In this document: positions 44,815 through 52,178 of the stretch, piece by piece
How positions within the stretch are numbered: the stretch's first letter is position 1
Layout of the letters: every line of letters starts with the position of its first letter
Assembly: GCA_965199185.1 (NCBI GenBank)
Contig: CBDAQW010000037.1
Location: 248,001-312,000, forward strand
DNA: 64,000 nt
Direction of reading: 5' to 3'
Source: Endozoicomonas sp965199185
GTDB taxonomy: Bacteria; Pseudomonadota; Gammaproteobacteria; Pseudomonadales; Endozoicomonadaceae
Notes under the pieces: generated by a model
What the model was told of the DNA's origin: nothing
Seen by the model: only the letters and a program-made list of their open reading frames with translations
Database searches by the model: none
Made by a program: the position numbers and the translations under genes

Positions 44815-46152
44815 ATGTCTAATATGACACCTCGTGAAATAGTCCATGAGCTGGACAAACATATTGTTGGTCAGGACGATGCCAAACGTGCGGTTGCTAT
44901 CGCTCTGAGAAATCGCTGGCGCCGTATGCAGCTCAATGAAGATCTGCGTAATGAGATTAGTCCGAAGAATATCCTGATGATTGGCCCAACCGGTGTTGGT
45001 AAAACGGAAATTGCCCGTCGTCTGGCGAAGCTGGCCAATGCGCCGTTCATTAAGGTTGAAGCAACCAAGTTCACTGAAGTCGGTTATGTGGGGCGTGACG
45101 TTGAGTCTATCGTGCGTGATCTGATGGATGCCGCCATTAAACTACTGCGTGAACAGGAAATGGAGCGGGTACGCCATCGTGCTCAGGATGCCGCAGAAGA
45201 GCGTATTCTTGATGCACTGCTGCCACCGCCTCGTACGTTTGGTGAAGAGTCTAAGCCTCAGGATAACTCTACCCGTCAGGTATTTCGTAAGAAACTGCGG
45301 GAAGGTCAGCTGAACGACAAAGAAATCGAAATTGATGTCAAAGAAGCGGCCATGGGTGTTGAAATCATGGCACCTCCCGGCATGGAGGAGATGACCAGTC
45401 AGTTGCAGAGCATGTTCTCAAACCTGAATACCGGCAAGTCCAAAAATCGCAAGCTGAAAGTCAAAGACGCTATAAAGCTGGTAGAAGACGAAGAAGCTGC
45501 CAAGCTGGTGAATGAAGATGAGCTGAAAGCGAAAGCGGTTGATGCAGTCGAGCAGAACGGTATTGTCTTTATCGATGAAATTGATAAAGTCGCTAAGCGT
45601 TCCAGTGGCTCGAATGCCGATGTATCCCGTGAAGGCGTTCAGCGCGACCTGCTGCCCCTCATTGAAGGTTGTACGGTGTCTACCAAATACGGCATGGTGA
45701 AGACCGATCATATTCTGTTTGTGGCGTCCGGTGCTTTCCATCTGGCCAAGCCTTCTGATCTGATTCCTGAGCTGCAAGGTCGTCTACCTATTCGGGTAGA
45801 GTTGAAAGCGTTGTCCTCTGAAGACTTTATGCGAATCCTGACTGAGCCTGATGCCTCTCTGACTGAACAGTATCAGGCGTTGATGGGCACTGAAGACCTT
45901 AAGATTGAGTTTGCAGAAGATGCCATCCGTCGCATTGCTGAAGTCTCTTGGCAGGTGAACGAAACTACCGAGAATATCGGTGCCCGTCGTCTGCATACGG
46001 TGATGGAACGTTTGTTAGAAGAAGTGTCTTACAGTGCAGCTGACCTGGCGAGCAGTCAGGGTGGTGAGATATTGATGATTGATGCCCATTATGTGAATGA
46101 GCATCTGGGTGAGCTGGTACAGGATGAAGATTTGAGTCGTTATATTCTCTGA
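44815..46152 (+). CDS. hslU: ATP-dependent protease ATPase subunit HslU
   Basis: AAA+ unfoldase of HslUV, 445 aa. Seen: Walker A GPTGVGKTEIARR, the pore motif VGYVGRDVES (GYVG), the variable I domain (about 110-235), Walker B IVFIDEIDKVAKR, and the sensor-2 region NIGARRLHTVMERLLEE. The C-terminal tail that docks into HslV ends LSRYIL. Confidence 0.97.
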   Translation: MSNMTPREIVHELDKHIVGQDDAKRAVAIALRNRWRRMQLNEDLRNEISPKNILMIGPTGVGKTEIARRLAKLANAPFIKVEATKFTEVGYVGRDVESIVRDLMDAAIKLLREQEMERVRHRAQDAAEERILDALLPPPRTFGEESKPQDNSTRQVFRKKLREGQLNDKEIEIDVKEAAMGVEIMAPPGMEEMTSQLQSMFSNLNTGKSKNRKLKVKDAIKLVEDEEAAKLVNEDELKAKAVDAVEQNGIVFIDEIDKVAKRSSGSNADVSREGVQRDLLPLIEGCTVSTKYGMVKTDHILFVASGAFHLAKPSDLIPELQGRLPIRVELKALSSEDFMRILTEPDASLTEQYQALMGTEDLKIEFAEDAIRRIAEVSWQVNETTENIGARRLHTVMERLLEEVSYSAADLASSQGGEILMIDAHYVNEHLGELVQDEDLSRYIL

Positions 46153-46161
46153 TCAGTCATT

Positions 46162-46196
46162 AAAAAACCCACAACCATGAGGTTGTGGGTTTTTTT
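46162..46196. terminator. Bidirectional terminator between hslU and the Wzz gene
   Basis: Perfect 15-bp stem AAAAAACCCACAACC / GGTTGTGGGTTTTTT with loop ATGA, T-rich on both strands. It serves the convergent hslU and wzz-type genes. Confidence 0.95.
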
Positions 46197-46199
46197 ATA

Positions 46200-47396
46200 T
46201 TAACTGGTCATGGTCAGCTTGCCGGATTCTGCAAAACCCATTTCTGATGTTACTTTTCTTTGCTTTCTATTATGGATAGTAATGCGCAGCATGGCGATAA
46301 ATACGCCTAGCATGCCACCCAGTATTATGCCCAGAGCAACGATCAATGTTTTCTTTGGTTTAACCGGGATGACTGGCGTTAGTGCTTTTTGTTCAATGGT
46401 GATGGGTTGGAGGTTGGGAAAAATCACCTCAGTGGTTGATAGCTGTTGAATCTGGAATACTTTTTCAGTGACACCTTTTATATAGGGCTTGCTATTATCA
46501 GAAACCGCTTCAGCATCAGAATAGAACTGGAATGCATTTTCTCTATTTTGGACCTGCTCAATTCGTGATTTCAGTAGGTTGATTCCCAATAAATAGCTGT
46601 CCTTGTCATCAGAGGAAAGCCCTGCAAGATAAGGTTGCTTGATATCAGCCGCTTCTGCTTGCTGTAAAGCTTCCTTCAGGCTTGTCATCTCAAGTAAGTT
46701 TTCTGCTTTGAAGTTAGCTTCCAGCATCGCTACTTCTGATTTGAGTGCGCTGATAGCGGTGTATATCTGAGCTGATAAATCTCTCTGAAGCGTTTCGGAG
46801 ACATTGTTCAGGGCTAATGGTAATAAATTCAAATTGATGGTCTTGGCTGCTTCATCAGGTGTTGATGCACTGTACGACAGAGTTAGTCGTTGGGTATTGC
46901 TTTTTGTATCTAGCGATACTTTGAGATTGTCTTTAAATGTTTTTAAAGCAGCAGACCGCTTGATTTCATCAGTGGCGTTAGCGGCAAGCGATGATTTTTT
47001 AAACGCCTCACTGTGAGTTAGTGGGCTGGTCATCTGCTTTTCAACCAGGTTGAAAGCACTTTTGGGGGTTAGCCAGAATGATTCATTATGAACGTTTGCA
47101 TTGTTTGCATTGTTTGCGTTGTTTGCATTGTTTGCGTTGCCATTAGCAGAAACCACTTTATTAAGCAGGCTGTTAAAGGGTTGAAGCTGACCTGATGATG
47201 CATGAGACAGTGTCGCAGTAGCTGTATAAGTTTTCGGCAACATCAAAGCTACTGAAATGGCCAAAACTCCCGCCAAAACTGTACAGCTAATGATCGTTTT
47301 CTTTTCTTTATATAAGTTCTCTGCAAGGTCGAATAGGTCAATTTCATCATTCCGGTTATAAGCATCCTGATTATAAAAGTTATCTTGTGAGTGCAT
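46200..47396 (-). CDS. Chain-length determinant (Wzz-family) protein
   Basis: 398 aa polysaccharide co-polymerase. Two membrane helices bracket the periplasmic part: IISCTVLAGVLAISVALML (about 35-53) and a C-terminal helix near LIVALGIILGGMLGVFIAML; a Pro-rich stretch (PVIPVKPKK) just before the second is the family mark. Wzz-family proteins set O-antigen or capsule chain length. Unusual: no other polysaccharide genes are in the window, and residues about 83-99 are an Asn-Ala-Asn repeat coded by 9-bp units. Confidence 0.85.
   Translation of the reverse strand: MHSQDNFYNQDAYNRNDEIDLFDLAENLYKEKKTIISCTVLAGVLAISVALMLPKTYTATATLSHASSGQLQPFNSLLNKVVSANGNANNANNANNANNANVHNESFWLTPKSAFNLVEKQMTSPLTHSEAFKKSSLAANATDEIKRSAALKTFKDNLKVSLDTKSNTQRLTLSYSASTPDEAAKTINLNLLPLALNNVSETLQRDLSAQIYTAISALKSEVAMLEANFKAENLLEMTSLKEALQQAEAADIKQPYLAGLSSDDKDSYLLGINLLKSRIEQVQNRENAFQFYSDAEAVSDNSKPYIKGVTEKVFQIQQLSTTEVIFPNLQPITIEQKALTPVIPVKPKKTLIVALGIILGGMLGVFIAMLRITIHNRKQRKVTSEMGFAESGKLTMTS
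47093..47136. repeat. 9-bp tandem repeat inside the Wzz gene
   Basis: Four full copies of TTGTTTGCR (47101-47136) plus a partial copy upstream, encoding Asn-Ala-Asn units. The unit is a multiple of three, so copy-number change would alter protein length without breaking the frame. Confidence 0.85.
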
Positions 47397-48113
47397 TGAA
47401 GTAAGGTGTCAGTAATAAAATATTGCTAGAAATATATCATTTTAATTAGTATTTGTCCGAAAACCCTCAAGCACTTGAATGTAGAAGCCTGTAGCCCATA
47501 TCACTACAGTCCGGTTAAGCATTTCCCAACTCCAAAATGTGTTGTAAATGCGGTATGACAACGGAATTCCGTTCGGGTGGGTCGCTCAATAAATCAATGA
47601 TGCTTCGCCTTGTCATCAGGTTCATATTGATCTTCCTCGCTATCTGCTGAAGCGATGCCTTAACTGGGTTCTGAATCCGTGACTTCTTGATTTGTTTGTC
47701 AGCTCAACGGTCTAACGCGCATATTTCATAAAGAAGCAGTAACTTCCGGTCAAGTGATGCAACGACGCAGGTATAAAACACAACCAGCAGGCGTTGCGGG
47801 TTTTTGGAGAGAGTTGCCAGTCACGAACGTCGATTTTGCCGGTGTTGGTGGCGGAGATTGGGGCGGTGCACCGTTCTTGCATTAAAACAATCGCTTGCTC
47901 AACATACGCCTGCATATTGCTACCTTTTTAACTTCTTCTTATGAGAGAATAACCGAGCGTTCAATGAGCTGATGTTTTTATTAGCCGCTTGAATTGGGAA
48001 ATTATTTTTAGACAGACCTTTAGAATAACTTAGGTCAATCTTAATAAAATAAAAAAACGGTTTTAAACCGTTAAAAAACAACCTTGGCAGAAGAATAATA
48101 AAGAGGTAGTAGG
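47397..48113. other. 717-bp region without an intact gene, upstream of livH
   Basis: It holds a probable decayed coding remnant (47515-47915, minus strand, listed separately) and a hairpin AACGGTTT-T-AAACCGTT (48056-48072) with A/T runs at both sides about 40 bp before livH. On the minus strand this hairpin has the form of a terminator, but no minus-strand gene ends there. The livH promoter was not identified with confidence. Confidence 0.5.
47515..47915 (-). pseudogene. Decayed coding remnant, family unknown
   Basis: Two adjacent minus-strand frames. The first (47915-47712) opens MQAYVEQAIVLMQERC and ends at a stop. The second (47703-47515) has no start but a protein-like reading (KASLQQIARKINMNLMTRRS; HLQHILELGNA) to a stop. 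Together they look like the broken 3' end of one gene, perhaps from a mobile element. No family was recognised. Confidence 0.25.
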
Positions 48114-49040
48114 ATGGGGGAATCCGCTTTTTACTTTATACAACAGGTGCTTAATGGTTTAACCATTGGTAGTACCTACGCCCTGATCGCCATCGGTTAC
48201 ACAATGGTTTATGGCATCATTGGCATGATTAATTTTGCACACGGTGAGATTTACATGATTGGCAGCTACATTGCCTTTGCTGTTCTTGCCGCTCTCGCCA
48301 TGATGGGTATCGATAGTGTTTCTATCATGCTGATTGCTGCTTTTGCCATCAGTATTCTTATCACCAGTACCTACGGATATGCTGTCGAACGAGTCGCTTA
48401 TCGCCCTTTAAGAAACAGTAACCGACTGATTGCTCTGATTTCAGCCATCGGTATGTCAATTTTTTTGCAAAATTACGTCCGAATTGCTCAGGGTTCGAGA
48501 GATATTGCCATGCCCAGCCTGATTAGTGATGGTTGGAGCTTTGGTGACTCTTCAGTATTTAATATTACTTTGTCGTACATGCAGGTAGTGATTTTCGCAG
48601 TCAGCATTATCACTATGACGGTATTAACTTTATTTATTTCTCGTTCCCGAATGGGGCGAGCCTGTCGTGCCTGTGCCGAAGACCTGAAAATGACCGGGCT
48701 ATTAGGCATAAACACTCATCAGATTATCTCACTGACTTTTGTCATTGGCGCAGCATTGGCTGCAGTTGCTGGCGTGTTATTGGGAATGTATTACGGGGTT
48801 ATCAACCCTTACATTGGCTTTATCGCTGGATTAAAAGCTTTTACAGCAGCAGTTTTAGGCGGCATCGGCAGTATTCCGGGTGCCATGCTGGGGGGGCTGA
48901 TTCTTGGCATAACGGAAGCTTTTACTGCTGGTTATTTCAGTTCCGAGTATAAGGATGTGGTGGCTTTCAGCCTTCTTGTTCTTATTCTTTTGTTCAGGCC
49001 AACGGGTATTCTGGGTCGTCCGGAGGTTGAAAAAGTATGA
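48114..49040 (+). CDS. livH: Branched-chain amino acid ABC transporter permease LivH
   Basis: 308 aa, inner-membrane permease with about eight helices. Seen: LNGLTIGSTYALIAIGYTMV, GMINFAHGEIYMIGSY and KAFTAAVLGGIGSIPGAMLG, all LivH signatures. First gene of livH-livM-livG; it overlaps livM by 4 bp. The substrate could be Leu/Ile/Val or another amide-type ligand, since this family also moves urea and short-chain amides. No substrate-binding protein gene is adjacent. Confidence 0.92.
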   Translation: MGESAFYFIQQVLNGLTIGSTYALIAIGYTMVYGIIGMINFAHGEIYMIGSYIAFAVLAALAMMGIDSVSIMLIAAFAISILITSTYGYAVERVAYRPLRNSNRLIALISAIGMSIFLQNYVRIAQGSRDIAMPSLISDGWSFGDSSVFNITLSYMQVVIFAVSIITMTVLTLFISRSRMGRACRACAEDLKMTGLLGINTHQIISLTFVIGAALAAVAGVLLGMYYGVINPYIGFIAGLKAFTAAVLGGIGSIPGAMLGGLILGITEAFTAGYFSSEYKDVVAFSLLVLILLFRPTGILGRPEVEKV

Positions 49041-50380
49041 ACATTGCAACCACTTCCGCTACTAACCTGAGATGGAAACCGGCATTTATCGCCGCCGGAG
49101 TGCTGCTGCTTCTCACAGTATTGATGATGGGCATCAAGCTCTCTAATGAACAAACAAGATTGGTCGTCAAACTGGCTGCTGAAAAGCAGCTTGTCTGGAT
49201 CATTATCGGAGCATCACTGGTTTTTGCTTTTCAGTTATTCAGAGATTTCTTTGATAAAGGTTGGCATTCGATCAGCAGAATAAAATGTCACCGTCGTTTG
49301 CCTCTGTCCTCTCTCAAGGAAGATTCAACCGCAAGGAAAGTGATTACCGGAGTCATGATTGCCGGGCTGTTTGTCTGGCCATTCTTTGTATCCCGTGGTG
49401 CGGTTGATCTGGCAACACTGGCTTTAATCTATGTCATGCTCGGCCTGGGCCTTAATGTTGTAGTGGGGCTGGCAGGATTGCTTGATCTTGGTTATGTGGG
49501 ATTTTATGCCGTGGGGGCTTACACCTATGCACTACTGAATCAATACTTCGGGCTCGACTTCTGGAGCTGCCTGCTCATTGGTGGCCTTATGGCGGCCTTG
49601 TTTGGCTTTATTCTCGGCTTCCCGGTGCTTCGATTGCGAGGTGATTATCTGGCAATTGTTACACTCGGGTTTGGTGAGATCATCCGGATTTTGCTGAACA
49701 ACTGGACGCATCTGACCGGTGGCCCTAACGGTATCAGCCAAATACCCAAACCAACCCTGTTTGGTCTGGAGTTTGGTCGACGCGCCAAAGCAGAAGGCAA
49801 TATGCCATTCCATGAGTTCTTTGGTATTGATTACAACAGCGGATACAAAGTGATCTTTCTGTATATTCTTGCCGTATTGCTTGTATTGCTTACGTTATAC
49901 GTCATCAATCGCCTTTTAAAAATGCCAATAGGGCGTGCCTGGGAAGCCCTGAGAGAAGACGATATTGCTTGCCGGTCTTTGGGCTTAAATCCAACCGCGA
50001 TTAAGCTGTCAGCATTTACCATTGGTGCAGCCTTTGCCGGATTTGCCGGAACTTTCTTTGCTGCCCGTCAAGGATTTATCAGCCCTGAGTCGTTCACTTT
50101 TATTGAGTCCGCCATCATTCTTGCTATTGTGGTGCTAGGGGGTATGGGGTCTCAGATGGGGGTTGTTCTGGCCGCTGTTGTTATGACCGTACTGCCCGAG
50201 TTTGCCCGGGAGTTTCAGGAATACCGGATGCTGATGTTTGGTCTGCTGATGGTATTAATGATGGTTTGGCGCCCTGAAGGCCTGATGCCTATGAAACGCG
50301 CCCATATTGTGCTCAAGCGTGGTGAAGATTCGGATGAATACCAAACATCGAACGCCCACCGTCCAGTAGAAACCGTGTAA
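49037..50380 (+). CDS. livM: Branched-chain amino acid ABC transporter permease LivM
   Basis: 447 aa second permease. Long N-terminal part with extra helices (FIAAGVLLLLTVLMMGIKL and IIIGASLVFAFQLF), as in the larger LivM of gammaproteobacteria. Core signatures: LGLGLNVVVGLAGLLDLGYV, LRLRGDYLAIVTLGFGEIIR, RAWEALREDDIACRSLG and FAGTFFAARQGFISPESFTF. It overlaps livH and is followed 22 bp later by livG. Confidence 0.93.
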   Translation: MNIATTSATNLRWKPAFIAAGVLLLLTVLMMGIKLSNEQTRLVVKLAAEKQLVWIIIGASLVFAFQLFRDFFDKGWHSISRIKCHRRLPLSSLKEDSTARKVITGVMIAGLFVWPFFVSRGAVDLATLALIYVMLGLGLNVVVGLAGLLDLGYVGFYAVGAYTYALLNQYFGLDFWSCLLIGGLMAALFGFILGFPVLRLRGDYLAIVTLGFGEIIRILLNNWTHLTGGPNGISQIPKPTLFGLEFGRRAKAEGNMPFHEFFGIDYNSGYKVIFLYILAVLLVLLTLYVINRLLKMPIGRAWEALREDDIACRSLGLNPTAIKLSAFTIGAAFAGFAGTFFAARQGFISPESFTFIESAIILAIVVLGGMGSQMGVVLAAVVMTVLPEFAREFQEYRMLMFGLLMVLMMVWRPEGLMPMKRAHIVLKRGEDSDEYQTSNAHRPVETV

Positions 50381-50402
50381 GACTGTATAAAGGAGTGACA
50401 AG

Positions 50403-51173
50403 ATGAGCAATGAGAGTCTGCTGGAAGCTTCTGATCTGAGCATGCGTTTTGGTGGTCTGCTGGCTGTAGATAATATGGCACTAAAGGTGCGAGAAGGAGA
50501 GGTTGTCTCCATGATCGGACCAAACGGTGCAGGTAAAACGACAGTATTCAACTGTCTAACCGGATTCTATAAACCGACTGGTGGCAATATTCTATTTAAA
50601 GGGAAAGCTATCCAAAAGCTGCCCGGTTTTAAAATTTCCCGACTGGGTATTGTCAGAACATTTCAGAATATCAGGCTGTTTAAAGCCATGACAGTACTGG
50701 AAAACCTATTGGTGGCTCAGCATCGTCATCTGAAAACAGGTTTCTTATCAGGTTTGCTGCAAACCCCCGCCTTTCGCAAAAGTGAACATGAAGCACAGCA
50801 TCGAGCAGAGTATTGGCTGGATAAAGTGGGACTGACTGCCTTTGCCAATCGCGAAGCCGGTAATCTGGCTTATGGTCAACAGCGACGGTTGGAGATAGCC
50901 CGTTGTATGGTGACTGACCCAAAACTACTGATGCTGGATGAACCCGCAGCAGGTCTTAATCCTAATGAAACCAAAGAGTTGGATGATCTGATTTCTGAGT
51001 TACGCAGAGATCATAAGGTATCCGTTTTATTGATTGAACATGATATGAAATTGGTAATGGATATTTCAGATCGGATTTATGTCATTAATCAAGGCAGACC
51101 ACTGGCATCAGGCACACCGGAAATGATCCGCAACAATACGGAGGTGATTAAGGCTTATCTTGGAGAATCCTGA
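50403..51173 (+). CDS. livG: Branched-chain amino acid ABC transporter ATP-binding protein LivG
   Basis: 256 aa ABC ATPase. Walker A GPNGAGKTTVFN, Q-loop RTFQNIRLF, signature LAYGQQRRLEIARCM (a variant of LSGGQ usual in LivG), Walker B LLMLDEPAAGLNP and H-loop LIEHDMKLVM. LivG normally pairs with a second ATPase, LivF, coded next; here the operon ends after livG. LivG may homodimerise or find LivF elsewhere. Confidence 0.93.
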   Translation: MSNESLLEASDLSMRFGGLLAVDNMALKVREGEVVSMIGPNGAGKTTVFNCLTGFYKPTGGNILFKGKAIQKLPGFKISRLGIVRTFQNIRLFKAMTVLENLLVAQHRHLKTGFLSGLLQTPAFRKSEHEAQHRAEYWLDKVGLTAFANREAGNLAYGQQRRLEIARCMVTDPKLLMLDEPAAGLNPNETKELDDLISELRRDHKVSVLLIEHDMKLVMDISDRIYVINQGRPLASGTPEMIRNNTEVIKAYLGES

Positions 51174-51180
51174 AGTAGTC

Positions 51181-51219
51181 TGAACAAGTGTCGTTTTTTG
51201 TAAAAACGACACTTGTTCA
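51181..51219 (+). terminator. 18-bp perfect inverted repeat after livG
   Basis: TGAACAAGTGTCGTTTTT / AAAAACGACACTTGTTCA around a 3-nt loop, 7 bp after the livG stop. There is only a weak T run after it, so it may stop transcription or protect the 3' end of the mRNA. Confidence 0.6.
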
Positions 51220-51369
51220 TCTTTCAAAGCCAGCCTGTTTTTTAAAGTGTCCAAAATGTGTCCACCAAACTGACCAAAAACCATTTTCAGTCACCAATTT
51301 GGGCACTTTTTGTATATCCATGCTTGCGTAACCCTCTGAATTTCATTATATTGCGCTGGCGGTGCGAGG

Positions 51370-51394
51370 ATTCGAATCCCTTCCTCACCGCCAT
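51370..51394 (+). other. 3' fragment of a tRNA-Ser gene (possible att site)
   Basis: GATTCGAATCCC, TTCCTCACC and GCCA form the T-arm, 3' acceptor strand and CCA end typical of a gammaproteobacterial tRNA-Ser (acceptor CCTCACC). The 5' two thirds are absent: the matching GGTGAGG strand, D-arm and anticodon arm are not found upstream. Such pieces are left when an element integrates into a tRNA 3' end. Confidence 0.6.
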
Positions 51395-51412
51395 CTGCAA
51401 AATAGTTTTAGT

Positions 51413-51489
51413 GCGCTCGTAGCTCAGCTGGATAGAGTACCTGGCTACGAACCAGGCGGTCGGAGGTTCGAATCCTCCCGAGCGCGCCA
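51413..51489 (+). tRNA. tRNA-Arg (anticodon ACG)
   Basis: 77 nt. Acceptor GCGCTCG / CGAGCGC, D-arm with AGCTCAGCTGGATAGAGTA, anticodon stem CTGG / CCAG with loop CTACGAA (ACG), T-arm GGAGG-TTCGAAT-CCTCC, encoded CCA. ACG is read as ICG after TadA deamination. Confidence 0.97.
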
Positions 51490-51494
51490 TTCAT

Positions 51495-51525
51495 AAAAAA
51501 CCTGCTTTTTGAAGCAGGTTTTTTT
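51495..51525 (+). terminator. Terminator after tRNA-Arg
   Basis: CCTGCTT-TTTG-AAGCAGG stem flanked by A6 before and T8 after. Confidence 0.9.
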
Positions 51526-51602
51526 CGTCTTCAGAAAACAATCCCCATCAAAGCAAAATCAATTGCCTGTTGGCGATAGACAGGTCGTTTAATCATAAAA
51601 AA

Positions 51603-51995
51603 CTACTTCCAGCCAGTATTGCCTTTATAGGTTTTGCTACCGAGATGGTTAAACGTCAAATCACCATCGCCTGCCTGAGCGCCTTTCGGTGCTGCAGTGA
51701 GCGTAAAATCAATGGCGCAGTCGGTGCAGGCTGAATTTACGTTGTAGTAGCCACCTTCGGTCACAAATGGGTTCGTCAAACCAAGGTTCGTCAAATCATT
51801 GGTGTAGGTTTTGTTGTCCATAAAATACTGTTCCTGCATGGCAGCAATTTTTAGCAATGCAGTTTGCGCATCAGTACGACGACCGGCTTGTATATATTGC
51901 TGGTAGGATGGGAAAGCGATAGCGGCAAGAATGCCAATGATAACCACTGTAATCATCAACTCCAACAGGGTGAAGGCTTTTTGTTGATCCATCAT
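51603..51995 (-). CDS. Type IV pilin-like protein (PilE/minor pilin type)
   Basis: 130 aa (129 from the second Met). Prepilin-peptidase site and N-terminal helix are clear: QQKAFTLLELMITVVIIG, then IAFPSYQQYIQAGRRTDAQT with Glu at mature position 5. The C-terminal part has a single disulfide candidate (ACTDCAIDF) and resembles PilE/FimT-type minor pilins of pseudomonads. It stands alone; no other pilus genes are in the window. Confidence 0.9.
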   Translation of the reverse strand: MMDQQKAFTLLELMITVVIIGILAAIAFPSYQQYIQAGRRTDAQTALLKIAAMQEQYFMDNKTYTNDLTNLGLTNPFVTEGGYYNVNSACTDCAIDFTLTAAPKGAQAGDGDLTFNHLGSKTYKGNTGWK

Positions 51996-52178
51996 AACCT
52001 CATTTGGCTAATGCATGATTTTATTTTCTGCGTTAAGGCCAACAAATACTTTAACATACACACTGTTGCCCCAATCTGTTGTGAGTCAATAAATACCATT
52101 TGGCATGCTGCTTGATGCCGGAAGTCACATAGACAAACTCCGGCACTAAGCACACTTGGTTTTTTGATTAGCTTGCTC

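Noticed and set aside
47101..47136. CRISPR-like array
   Set aside because: The repeats are 9 bp, contiguous and in a coding frame, without spacers. No CRISPR array or cas gene was seen anywhere in the window.
48056..48072. Attenuator of livH
   Set aside because: On the plus strand the hairpin is followed by A rather than T residues, and no leader peptide rich in Leu/Ile/Val codons was seen.
51287..51490. Minus-strand ORF starting MARSGGFEPPTAWF
   Set aside because: It is the reverse reading of the tRNA-Arg and tRNA-Ser sequences, a well-known spurious ORF.
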